The position numbers and the translations under genes were made by a program. From positions 5,459,667 to 5,523,666 of the forward strand of contig OZ026604.1 in NCBI GenBank assembly GCA_964020085.1: a stretch of 64,000 nt of DNA. The letters are read 5' to 3'. The stretch is from Micromussa lordhowensis (lineage: Eukaryota > Cnidaria > Anthozoa > Scleractinia > Lobophylliidae). The notes beneath the pieces were generated by a model that saw nothing but the letters and a program-made list of their open reading frames with translations, was not told the DNA's origin and made no database searches. Below are positions 52,888 to 60,897 of the stretch, in pieces; within the stretch, counting starts at the first letter, position 1; every line of letters starts with the position of its first letter.

Positions 52888-53319
52888 ATGAGTAATTTTG
52901 ATCTTTTAGATTGGTGTAAATACTTAGGGATTCCTATCAAGAATGTTTTAAGTAGAGATCAGACTGTACCACATAATCATAAGTTAGCGCTTTTTATCTA
53001 TAATTTAGAACCTCATTATATGAGTGGTAGTCATTGGGTTACAACCTATGTTAGTGATGTTACAATAAATTACTTTGACTCTTTTGGTATGCCACCTTTT
53101 CAAGAGTTGGTAAACCATGCAAAAGAGAAAAACTTAAATTTACTACACCAAAACCGACAAATACAGAATCTCTATACTACAACCTGTGGCTATTTTTGCT
53201 TGTATTTCTTGAATGAAATGCATAAAGGAGTAGATTATTTCGATTTATTGCAAGTTTTTAGCTTTGATACAGAAGAGAATGAAAAATTCATAGAAAACTA
53301 TTTTGCTAAATTACTTTGA
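52888..53319 (+). CDS. Adenain-like cysteine protease (maturation protease)
   Basis: 143 residues from the first Met. The catalytic set of adenovirus-type proteases is present in order: His49 in GSHWV, Asp64 in NYFDSFG, a Gln near 91-93, and Cys100 in TTCGYFC. It should cleave capsid precursor proteins during maturation. It has no TATATA motif before its Met. The frame is open upstream to 52837, joining the end of the preceding gene only after a -1 frame change. So the protein may be made as a fusion, or start at this Met by reinitiation. Its 3' end overlaps a small minus-strand gene (53298-53486). Confidence 0.85.
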   Translation: MSNFDLLDWCKYLGIPIKNVLSRDQTVPHNHKLALFIYNLEPHYMSGSHWVTTYVSDVTINYFDSFGMPPFQELVNHAKEKNLNLLHQNRQIQNLYTTTCGYFCLYFLNEMHKGVDYFDLLQVFSFDTEENEKFIENYFAKLL

Positions 53320-53486
53320 AGACTTCTCATGTTTTTTAAATCTCGTTTCAAACTATTTCTCATATTTCTCACTCTTTTAGTTTCTCCAGAACAACATAAA
53401 AAGGCAATTTTTCTATAAAGAAGTTTGTAATGTTTATACATCGCTTCTATTCTACGTATTTCTTTTTCAATGACAATTTGTTCCAT
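53298..53486 (-). CDS. Small antisense-oriented protein (62 aa)
   Basis: A 62-residue, basic, helical protein (EIRRIEAMYKHYKLLYRKIA, then RNMRNSLKRDLKNMRSLQSN). The main support is its start: ATTATATA directly before the ATG, the same motif as the other genes of the element. It would be the only minus-strand gene in the right-pointing block. It overlaps the last 22 bp of the protease gene and diverges from the gene at 53531. Function unknown; possibly DNA- or RNA-binding by charge. Confidence 0.5.
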   Translation of the reverse strand: MEQIVIEKEIRRIEAMYKHYKLLYRKIAFLCCSGETKRVRNMRNSLKRDLKNMRSLQSNLAK

Positions 53487-53530
53487 TATATAATATATTA
53501 AAATAATAAAAAAAAATAATTATTATATAG

Positions 53531-53767
53531 ATGAAAAGCTATTGTGTAAAACAACGAAAACAGACAGAGTGCGTTCCTGGTTCAGAAAGGGTTGTACAGG
53601 CAAGAAATGGTCGTGCCATGATGAAATGTAAATGCGCAGAATGTGGGATAACAAAAACTAAATTTGTTAAGTCAGGTACGGTAGGAAGAGGTAGAAAAGG
53701 AAAAGGGCTATTACTAGGTAAAAACAGTCCATTTAAGGGAATTCCCCTCATAGGAGCTATATTATAG
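53531..53767 (+). CDS. Cys-pair (zinc-ribbon-like) small protein (78 aa)
   Basis: The first 45 residues form a CxVxxRxxTEC... CKCAECGxxKxxF domain (SYCVKQRKQTECVPG; KCKCAECGITKTKF), probably metal-binding. A Gly/Lys-rich linker and a hydrophobic end follow (GIPLIGAIL). The domain is duplicated at the N-terminus of the next gene (53821). ATTATATAG lies before the ATG. Small size, basic charge and a hydrophobic tail fit a virion-associated accessory protein; function unknown. Confidence 0.65.
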   Translation: MKSYCVKQRKQTECVPGSERVVQARNGRAMMKCKCAECGITKTKFVKSGTVGRGRKGKGLLLGKNSPFKGIPLIGAIL

Positions 53768-53820
53768 TTAACTTTGTTAACAATAGATTAACATATATTT
53801 ATTATAATATTAATTAATAT

Positions 53821-54567
53821 ATGTTATCTTATTGCGTTCGACAAAGAAAAAGGACAGAATGTATACCTAATTCTGAAACTTTTGTAATTACAAAAAATGG
53901 TAGAAATGCAATGCGATGTATTTGCGCTGAATGTGGAATTACAAAATTTCGTTTTATATCTAAAGCGGAAATGCAAGGAAGCGGTTTTGATGAACTAATT
54001 GTCAAAGGGTTGGCTGCTGGTGCAAAAGGATTGTACAACCTAGGTAAAAGGGGAGCTAGTAGAGCAATAAAATCTGACTATGTAAAAGACAAAGTTAAAG
54101 GCATTGGTAAAAGGTATTTGAATAGAGCAATTGACTCTCTGGCAGATGATCTTTCTAAAAAAATCAGGGGAAGGGGAAGGGGAAGGGGTCTTGATATTCA
54201 TAAAGCAATAGGTAAGTTACCTAAACCGAAAGCTGGTTGGACTTTACCAGGACACAAATATACTGGCCCTTACAATGATTTAGAACGACAAGTAAAATGG
54301 GATCGAAACACAGGCCAAATCTATGAAATCTATGATCAGCCAACAGGTAAGACAGATGCTATAGCCATGCAACACGATGTTGATTACTCAGTATGTGCTG
54401 ATAAGGGAGGTAATGTAAAATCATGTAAAAATGTGGCTGACAAGAAAATGGTCCGAGCTCTAGATGCAATTCCCTGGAATGAGAGACAGTGGGGTCATTG
54501 GTTAGCTAGAAACACTATTAATACAAAGCAAAAACTTGGTTTAGGAGTTAAAAAAAAAAAACGCTAA
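53821..54567 (+). CDS. Cys-pair domain plus phospholipase A2 (248 aa)
   Basis: Residues 1-45 repeat the Cys-pair domain of the preceding gene. Residues about 55-125 are basic and helical with an RGRGRGRG stretch. Residues about 130-215 are a phospholipase A2 of the parvovirus VP1u type: calcium-loop motif YTGPYN (147-152) and catalytic HDVDY (His185, Asp186). Such domains breach endosomal membranes during entry in parvoviruses, and they occur in adintoviruses; the same use here is inference. The protein ends KKKKR on an A12 run (54550-54561). The following integrase reading frame begins inside this run. AATTAATAT stands before the ATG. Confidence 0.85.
   Translation: MLSYCVRQRKRTECIPNSETFVITKNGRNAMRCICAECGITKFRFISKAEMQGSGFDELIVKGLAAGAKGLYNLGKRGASRAIKSDYVKDKVKGIGKRYLNRAIDSLADDLSKKIRGRGRGRGLDIHKAIGKLPKPKAGWTLPGHKYTGPYNDLERQVKWDRNTGQIYEIYDQPTGKTDAIAMQHDVDYSVCADKGGNVKSCKNVADKKMVRALDAIPWNERQWGHWLARNTINTKQKLGLGVKKKKR
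54550..54561 (+). promoter_or_regulatory. A12 run at the PLA2-integrase junction
   Basis: Twelve A bases end the PLA2 gene. The integrase frame is open from 54545 through this run but has no ATG until 54689, which is past its first catalytic Asp. A one-base change in phase (+1 direction) at the run would let translation pass from one frame to the other. The direction differs from that needed at 52835, which favours polymerase slippage or indel mutation over a single ribosomal mechanism. Confidence 0.45.
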
Positions 54568-55522
54568 AAATTTAGACACATGGGAAGGGCTAGCTAATGA
54601 GTTACATAAACCTATAAAACGAAATTTTCGTAAGCGAAGAGTCATTGCACATAATGTAGATGACATCTGGTGTTCAGACTTAGTTGATATGCAAAAGCTT
54701 AGCAAATGGAACCGAGGTTATAAATATCTACTAATGGTCTTAGACCTTTTCAGTAAATATGGTTGGATAGTACCTCTAAAGACAAAAACAGGTTTAGAAG
54801 TCTCTAAGGCGTTTGAAAGCATATTTTTCTCTAATAAGCCTAAAATGTTATGGGTAGACAAAGGAAAAGAATATTATAACAAAAATGTGCTGGATCTCTT
54901 AGCTAAGGATAAGATAAAGGTCTATTCCACTGAAAATGAAGAGAAATCATCAGTTTGTGAGAGATGGAATAGAACTATCAAAGATAAAATGTATAAGAGA
55001 TTCACTATGCAAAACAATACAGTCTACGTTGACATCCTTCCGAAAATACTCGCCTCTTACAACAACAGCCGACATAGATCAATAGGAATGACGCCTATCC
55101 AAGCTAGAAAACCTGAAAACTATGGAAAAGTTTATTTTAATTTATATGGTGATTTAGCGAGAGAAATCAAAAAAACAAAAACAAATAGAAAACCCGAATT
55201 TAGAGTAGGTGATAGAGTCCGAATAAGCAAATACAAAAGGGTGACCTTTGATAAAGGCTATACTCCTAATTGGACTGAAGAAGTTTTCATCATAGACGAA
55301 ATTAGATTCACTAATCCTATTACTTATAAGATAAAAGACTTAAATGGTGAAGTGATTAAGGGTTCTTTCTACAGAGAAGAGTTACAAAAGACAGATCAAG
55401 AGGTCTATAGAATAGAGAAAATTATCAGAAAGTCAAAAGGAAAAGCATTAGTCAAATGGAAAGGTTACCCAGACGAATTTAACAGTTGGGTGCCAGCTGG
55501 AGATTTAAAAAAAATTATTTAA
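54551..55522 (+). CDS. Polinton integrase (rve, DDE) with C-terminal chromodomain
   Basis: The first catalytic Asp is in WCSDLVDM (codon at 54677). It lies before the first Met (54689), so the Met-initiated frame alone would be inactive. The second Asp is in WVDKGKEYYN and the Glu in ERWNRTIK. A beta-barrel region (FRVGDRVRISKYKR) and a chromodomain follow (YRIEKIIRKSKGKALVKWKG and FNSWVPAGDL), which may guide integration to marked chromatin. The core matches the Polinton/adintovirus integrase class. No TATATA motif is present. The N-terminal part preceding the core (ELHKPIKRNFRKRR) is open in frame back to the A12 run. Expression probably needs a frame change there, or the gene is broken. 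Confidence 0.85.
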   Translation, partial: KKKNAKNLDTWEGLANELHKPIKRNFRKRRVIAHNVDDIWCSDLVDMQKLSKWNRGYKYLLMVLDLFSKYGWIVPLKTKTGLEVSKAFESIFFSNKPKMLWVDKGKEYYNKNVLDLLAKDKIKVYSTENEEKSSVCERWNRTIKDKMYKRFTMQNNTVYVDILPKILASYNNSRHRSIGMTPIQARKPENYGKVYFNLYGDLAREIKKTKTNRKPEFRVGDRVRISKYKRVTFDKGYTPNWTEEVFIIDEIRFTNPITYKIKDLNGEVIKGSFYREELQKTDQEVYRIEKIIRKSKGKALVKWKGYPDEFNSWVPAGDLKKII

Positions 55523-55556
55523 AAAAAAAATTAGAATATTATAAATATTTATATAC

Positions 55557-55772
55557 ATGGAAACGACAGAAGAACAATTGAAACGAGAAAAATTGAACAA
55601 AATTACCAATGAGAGACTGAAAAATACTGAATGGTACTGTGATGTATGTGGAAATGGAAAAAATTACACTTATAGAGGAAAATATATGCATCTAAAGACA
55701 AAGAAACATAATAGAAACTTACACAATAATAATAATTTAAAAAAAAAATTAGACATATATTATTATATATAG
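55557..55772 (+). CDS. Single C2H2 zinc-finger small protein (71 aa)
   Basis: One finger: CDVCGNG then HLKTKKH (C-x2-C-x13-H-x5-H type), with charged helical flanks (EEQLKREKLNKITNERLKNT). The tail is Asn/Lys-rich. The TAG stop is directly followed by the ATG of the DNA polymerase gene. The start is preceded by TTTATATAC. Possibly a nucleic-acid-binding accessory to replication; this is inference from position. Confidence 0.65.
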   Translation: METTEEQLKREKLNKITNERLKNTEWYCDVCGNGKNYTYRGKYMHLKTKKHNRNLHNNNNLKKKLDIYYYI

Positions 55773-58700
55773 ATGGATTTTAAAGTTAAAATTAAACCCA
55801 AGACCCACCTACCTGCCAAACCATTACCAAAACCACTCGTGCCGAAAAAAATAAGGAGGATAAAAGCATTACCTAGGAGGCAAACACCTGCCGAACAAGC
55901 CCCAGCCACACCTGCCAAACCAGCCACCGAACCGGCTTCATTACCTAAAAGACTCCAAGAAAAGGTTAAAAATTTATTTAATGAAATAATTCCATATTAT
56001 ATACCTGAACCAATTAAACGATTGAAATTTATCCCTGAAGCAATTAGTAATTTTACTACTAAAATTATCCCTAAAGCAATTAGTAATTTTTTTTTCCCTG
56101 AAGCTAAAACTGAACCTGAAGCGATTAGTATTCCTGAACGTAGTAAAGCATTAAAAGGATATGCAAAATCTTATGAAGTACCAATTGTTAATAGTAATGA
56201 TCCATCAATACAGTTAAGTAGGACTAAACGAGCAATATTTGATCTTTTAATGAAATCATTATCAGATAGAAGGGGTTTTAAATATAATACTACACTAAGG
56301 GTACGATTATCAAAGCGTAAAGAGGGTACGATTGAATACAGAGAACCTTATTTTAATGCTGGCCCTTTTACTGTAACCAATAGAATAGATATAGAAGCGA
56401 GTATCGATAAGGGTATTGAAAGAATTTTAGAGTTAATAGCTGTTTGGCTCTCTGAAGGTTCTGGTTGGGGATTTGAATCGGTAAAATTACATATAATTAA
56501 TATTGTCTCTTACTTTCCATTAAGAGGAACATCATATATTCAGCTACCAGAGGAACTGCGTAACTCTATGAAGGGTTTAATCAATCCCAAAAATGAAGAC
56601 AATAGATGTTTTCTATGGTGTCATAACAGGTATTTAAATCCACTAAAAGTTCATCCAGAAAGGATAACTAAGGCAGATAGAGAAACGGTGAAACGGTTAG
56701 ATTACACTGGTGTCACTTTTCCGGTCACTGTAAAAGATATTAAAAGGATTGAAAAGCAAAACGAGATTAATATTAATTTATTTGGTTATGATAAGGGAGC
56801 TTATCCTATCAGAATATCAGAAACTAATTTTACAGACCACTTGGAATTACTATGGATTGAAGAAGGGGACAAGAGCCACTATGTACTTATAAAGGATTTC
56901 AATCGATTTATGACATCATTCAATAAACATCATGGTAGGAAATATTTTTGTCTCCATTGTCTTCATTGTTGCAGTTCTGCTAGAGTTCTGGAAATTCACA
57001 GAGAAGATTGCTTATCTATTAATGGAACCCAAGCGATAAAAATGCCTGAAGCAGGATCAAAAATTTATTTTAAAAATCACCAGAAAATGTTACCAGTGCC
57101 TTTTACTATTTACGCTGATTTTGAAGCAATCACAGAAAAGATAGACAATTGTCTTCCTCCTGATGGCAAATCTTACACGAGTACTTATCAGAGTCACAAG
57201 GCTTGTGGTTACACATATAAATTGGTCTGCAGATATGATCAGAAATATTCCAAGCCAGAAGTAATTTACCGTGGACCTGATTGTATCCAGAAGTTTATCA
57301 GGGATATGCTATCTGAAGTCTCCAATTGTCAAAGAATAGTGAGAGAAGAGTTCCAGAAACCATTAGTGATGACAAAGGAAAATGAAATAGATTACCAAAA
57401 TGCAACTAAATGTCATATTTGTAATCGTCGTTTTAAAGTGGTGGATGGGAAAGATGTGGATGGTGGGGAATTGAAAGTCAGAGATCATTGCCATATAACT
57501 GGTCAATATCGTGGAGCAGCACACAATGATTGCAATCTAAAATGGGTTATCAGCGCAGAAAAGTTAAAAATTCCTGTGATCTTTCATAATCTTAAAGGTT
57601 ATGATTGTCATTTTATCATGCAAAATATTGGTCATTTGATCAGGCAAGGATGTAATCTTGATCTATCAGTTATAGCAAGTAATTTTGAGAAATATATTGG
57701 TTTTAATATTGGAAAACATTTAACTTTCATTGATAGTTTTTCATTTATGAGTCAGAGTTTAGACAGATTAAGCAGTAATTTAACTGATGATGCGTTCTCA
57801 TATACACGGGGGGCTTTTCCAAATGATGAACAATTCAGATTAATCAAGCGAAAAGGTGTTTACCCTTATGATTACATGGACTCATTCGAGCGATTTAGTG
57901 AGAAGTCTTTACCAGGGATAGAAGATTTTTATAGCATTTTAAATGATCAGAGTATTTCTGAGGCTGACTACTCACATGCATGTGATGTTTGGAATACCTT
58001 CAAGATCAGAGATATGGGAGAGTATCATGACCTATATTTGCGGACTGATGTTCTACTCTTAGCGGATGTATTTGAAAATTTCAGAACTATATGTTTGAAG
58101 GACTATGGGCTAGATCCTTGTCATTATTATTCAGCGCCTGGGTTATCTTGGGATGCATTACTGAAAATTACTAATGTAAATCTGGATTTAATTTCAGATA
58201 TAGATCAACAACTATTCATTGAAAAGGGTATGAGAGGTGGTATTAGTACTATTACACACAGACATGCTGTACCAAACAACAAGTATATGAAGGGTTACAA
58301 TCCAGAGTTGGAAAGTAGTTATTTAATGTATTTGGATGCAAATAATCTTTATGGATGGGCTATGTCACAGTCACTACCAGTATCTGATTTCAAATGGATT
58401 CCCTCTGAAGATTTCATCTTAGAAAATTACACAAATGATACTAGAAAAGGTGTCATTTTAGAGGTAGATTTAGAATATCCGGAAGAGCTACACGATTTGC
58501 ATAATGATTATCCATTAGCACCAGAAAAGATTTTAATCACTGATGATATGTTGTCAAAGTATTGCAAAGATTTAAAAGCGAAAGAAAATATTAGCAGTGG
58601 TAGAGTTCACAAGTTGGTTCCTAATCTAAGGAATAAAGAAAAGTATGTATTACATTACAGAAATTTGCAGCTTTATTTATCTCTTGGTATGAAGTTAAAG

Positions 58701-59576
58701 AAGATTCATAGAGTATTGGAATTTTCCCAGCGGCCTTGGATGAAAAGATACATCCATTTAAACACTGAAAAGAGAACAATGGCTAAGAATAGTTTTGAGA
58801 AAGACTTCTTTAAACTTATGAATAATTCTGTGTTTGGTAAAACCATGGAAAACCTAAGAAAAAGATCTAATATCAAATTAGAAACTGATCCAGATCATTT
58901 ATTGAAATTGACAAGGCAACCAATATACGTTTCTAGTAAAATATTTGATGAAAATTTAGTTGGGGTACAAATGAAAAAGGCTAGACTAGTCTTAGATAAA
59001 CCCTCTTATGTTGGATTCTCTATTCTAGATCTAAGTAAAACATTAATGTATGACTTCCATTACAACTATATCAGAAAAAAATACCCAGAAGCGAAGTTAC
59101 TTTTTACTGATACTGACTCTTTATTTTACCATATAAAAGCAGAAGACATATATAGTGACTTCTTTAAGGATAAGGCTCGATTTGACAATAGTGATTATCC
59201 CAAATCTTCAGAGTTCTTTTTTAAAGAAAATAAAAAAGTAATTGGTAAATTCAAAGATGAAGCGTCAGGTGATCCAATCACTGAATTTGTTGGTCTAAAA
59301 AGCAAAATGTATAGTTACAAGACTGAAAACAAGGAAAACAAAACTGCTAAAGGTGTACGAAAGAATGTTATCAAGAGTGAATTATCTCTCTCTGATTATC
59401 GTGATACCTTATATAATTGTAATACAATGAGACATAAGATGAGAACTATCAGGTCAGAGTATCATCAAATATCTAGTTATCAAATTAATAAAATATCATT
59501 ATCACCTTTTGATGATAAAAGATATATTTTAGATGATGGTATCAGTAGTTATGCATATGGGAATTGTAGAATATAA
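55773..59576 (+). CDS. Protein-primed family B DNA polymerase
   Basis: 1267 residues. The first 60 are Pro/Lys-rich (LPAKPLPKPLVPKKIRR), and the region to about 440 is the long N-terminal extension usual in Polintons, where a terminal-protein function may reside. Exonuclease motifs: YADFEA near 447 (Exo I) and LKGYDCHFIM near 608 (Exo II). A Cys/His insertion (CHICNRRF ... RDHCHITGQYRGAAHNDC, about 545-585) resembles an HNH/zinc fold. Polymerase motifs: YLDANNLYGWAM near 853 (A), NNSVFGKTMEN near 1015 (B) and FTDTDSLFY near 1110 (C, catalytic DTD). All are intact. It replicates the linear element. TATATATAG abuts the ATG. Confidence 0.95.
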   Translation: MDFKVKIKPKTHLPAKPLPKPLVPKKIRRIKALPRRQTPAEQAPATPAKPATEPASLPKRLQEKVKNLFNEIIPYYIPEPIKRLKFIPEAISNFTTKIIPKAISNFFFPEAKTEPEAISIPERSKALKGYAKSYEVPIVNSNDPSIQLSRTKRAIFDLLMKSLSDRRGFKYNTTLRVRLSKRKEGTIEYREPYFNAGPFTVTNRIDIEASIDKGIERILELIAVWLSEGSGWGFESVKLHIINIVSYFPLRGTSYIQLPEELRNSMKGLINPKNEDNRCFLWCHNRYLNPLKVHPERITKADRETVKRLDYTGVTFPVTVKDIKRIEKQNEININLFGYDKGAYPIRISETNFTDHLELLWIEEGDKSHYVLIKDFNRFMTSFNKHHGRKYFCLHCLHCCSSARVLEIHREDCLSINGTQAIKMPEAGSKIYFKNHQKMLPVPFTIYADFEAITEKIDNCLPPDGKSYTSTYQSHKACGYTYKLVCRYDQKYSKPEVIYRGPDCIQKFIRDMLSEVSNCQRIVREEFQKPLVMTKENEIDYQNATKCHICNRRFKVVDGKDVDGGELKVRDHCHITGQYRGAAHNDCNLKWVISAEKLKIPVIFHNLKGYDCHFIMQNIGHLIRQGCNLDLSVIASNFEKYIGFNIGKHLTFIDSFSFMSQSLDRLSSNLTDDAFSYTRGAFPNDEQFRLIKRKGVYPYDYMDSFERFSEKSLPGIEDFYSILNDQSISEADYSHACDVWNTFKIRDMGEYHDLYLRTDVLLLADVFENFRTICLKDYGLDPCHYYSAPGLSWDALLKITNVNLDLISDIDQQLFIEKGMRGGISTITHRHAVPNNKYMKGYNPELESSYLMYLDANNLYGWAMSQSLPVSDFKWIPSEDFILENYTNDTRKGVILEVDLEYPEELHDLHNDYPLAPEKILITDDMLSKYCKDLKAKENISSGRVHKLVPNLRNKEKYVLHYRNLQLYLSLGMKLKKIHRVLEFSQRPWMKRYIHLNTEKRTMAKNSFEKDFFKLMNNSVFGKTMENLRKRSNIKLETDPDHLLKLTRQPIYVSSKIFDENLVGVQMKKARLVLDKPSYVGFSILDLSKTLMYDFHYNYIRKKYPEAKLLFTDTDSLFYHIKAEDIYSDFFKDKARFDNSDYPKSSEFFFKENKKVIGKFKDEASGDPITEFVGLKSKMYSYKTENKENKTAKGVRKNVIKSELSLSDYRDTLYNCNTMRHKMRTIRSEYHQISSYQINKISLSPFDDKRYILDDGISSYAYGNCRI

Positions 59577-59596
59577 AATAATATTTCATAGTATAT

Positions 59597-59746
59597 ATGC
59601 CAATTCCGAATTTTAAAAAATTCTTGACTGAAGACCCTCTCCATGATTCTGATAGTAGCGATAGTGATTATGATCCTAATTCAGATGAGGAATCAACGAG
59701 CAGTGAGAGTGAAGATTACTCTACTTTAAAGAATAAAGTATATTAA
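59597..59746 (+). CDS. Acidic Ser/Asp microprotein (49 aa)
   Basis: Frame of 49 codons starting at GTATATATG and ending just before the VLTF3-like gene. Sequence character: a short hydrophobic start (PIPNFKKFL), then a Ser/Asp/Glu run (DSDSSDSDYDPNSDEESTSS) with many casein kinase II-type sites. Its start motif is one of the clearest in the element, which supports coding despite its length. It could be a transcription or assembly cofactor; unknown. Confidence 0.5.
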   Translation: MPIPNFKKFLTEDPLHDSDSSDSDYDPNSDEESTSSESEDYSTLKNKVY

Positions 59747-59751
59747 TTATT

Positions 59752-60747
59752 ATGATTAACAAAGAGACCATTGGCAATCTACATCGTAAAAAACTTTCAG
59801 AAATTGTTATAAAAGAAAAAAAAATACCAGATTTAAAAAAAAAAATTATAAATTTATCCATCAAAAAAGATTATTCAAGAATTGATCAAATTGAACAAAT
59901 AAGGCTAGAAAATGAAATAAATGATATCAAAAATCTTCGTACTAGTTATTTATTAAAGAATGCTATTTTACTTTTTTTACATACAGAAAATCAAGCAAAA
60001 AAATTTGTCCATGGTGTTGATAATTCTTATTATAAAAAGTATAAATATAATATCTTCCCTGATGAACTACAATACAGTGAAAATAATATAAATGAAGATA
60101 ACTATTGTTATACATGTGAAAAATTTCGAGTATTGAACATCGATGAAGGGATAAGTACTTGTCTAAGTTGTGGAATAAGCATTAATGTCTCAACAAATCC
60201 AGAAAAAGCATCTATAAAACCCGCAGAAAATGATTACAAAAGATATAATCATTTTTGTGACTGTTTAGCCAATATCCAAGGCAAAGAAAGTTTTAAAGTC
60301 TCAGAAGATGTTATTAATAATATTTTCAAAGAAATCATTCGTGAAAGGATGGAAAATTCTTTGGAAAAGTTAACTGAATCAGATATTAAAAGATATCTTA
60401 AAAAACATCGTAAATTAAATTATTATAATCATACCACCCAAATATTGTATAGAATAACAAAAATACCTCCATTACAAATGACCTCTATAATGGAAGAAAA
60501 AATGAAAATGAGGTTTTTACAAATTCAAGAGCCATTTGAATTTTTTAAAGGTAAAAATAGAAGCAATTTCTTTTCCTATTCATATATCATCTATAAATTT
60601 TGTCAAATACTTGGATATAATGAATTTTTACCAAAGTTAAAATTGTATAAAGATCGTTTAAAACTCTATGAACATGATAAAATTTGGAAAAAAATATGTG
60701 AACATCTAGGTGGTGAGAGCTCTGGTTGGAAATTTATCAAGTCTTAA
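59752..60747 (+). CDS. VLTF3-like viral late transcription factor (331 aa)
   Basis: The N-terminal 115 residues are helical and lysine-rich. A zinc-ribbon follows, Cys119-x2-Cys122 and Cys137-x2-Cys140 (CYTCEKF, CLSCGIS), then the hallmark of the pox/NCLDV VLTF3 family. That hallmark is YKRYNHFCDCLANIQGKE near 163, a central helical part with KLNYYNHTTQILYRITKIPP, then FLQIQEPFEFF, NRSNFFSYSYIIYKFCQILG and a C-terminal DKIWKKICEHL plus WKFIKS. In large DNA viruses this factor switches on late genes. It is not a standard Polinton gene to my knowledge. The start motif upstream is TATTAATTATT. Together with the start-site motif it suggests the element controls its own late transcription. Confidence 0.8.
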   Translation: MINKETIGNLHRKKLSEIVIKEKKIPDLKKKIINLSIKKDYSRIDQIEQIRLENEINDIKNLRTSYLLKNAILLFLHTENQAKKFVHGVDNSYYKKYKYNIFPDELQYSENNINEDNYCYTCEKFRVLNIDEGISTCLSCGISINVSTNPEKASIKPAENDYKRYNHFCDCLANIQGKESFKVSEDVINNIFKEIIRERMENSLEKLTESDIKRYLKKHRKLNYYNHTTQILYRITKIPPLQMTSIMEEKMKMRFLQIQEPFEFFKGKNRSNFFSYSYIIYKFCQILGYNEFLPKLKLYKDRLKLYEHDKIWKKICEHLGGESSGWKFIKS

Positions 60748-60780
60748 AAATTACGCATCGTGAGAACAGTCTATAGTTAA

Positions 60781-60861
60781 ATGATGAAATTAAAGATAAA
60801 CAATAATAATCATGACAAACCAAAAGATGAAGATCCTGATGAAAAACAAAAAGTAAACTAA
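60781..60861 (+). CDS. Possible 26-aa peptide
   Basis: A short frame after a CTATAGTTAA start context, Lys/Asp/Asn-rich (HDKPKDEDPDEKQKVN). Too short for composition evidence and likely chance. Confidence 0.15.
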   Translation: MMKLKINNNNHDKPKDEDPDEKQKVN

Positions 60862-60897
60862 TTATACAAAAAATGAAAAGTAAAATATAATACATAA

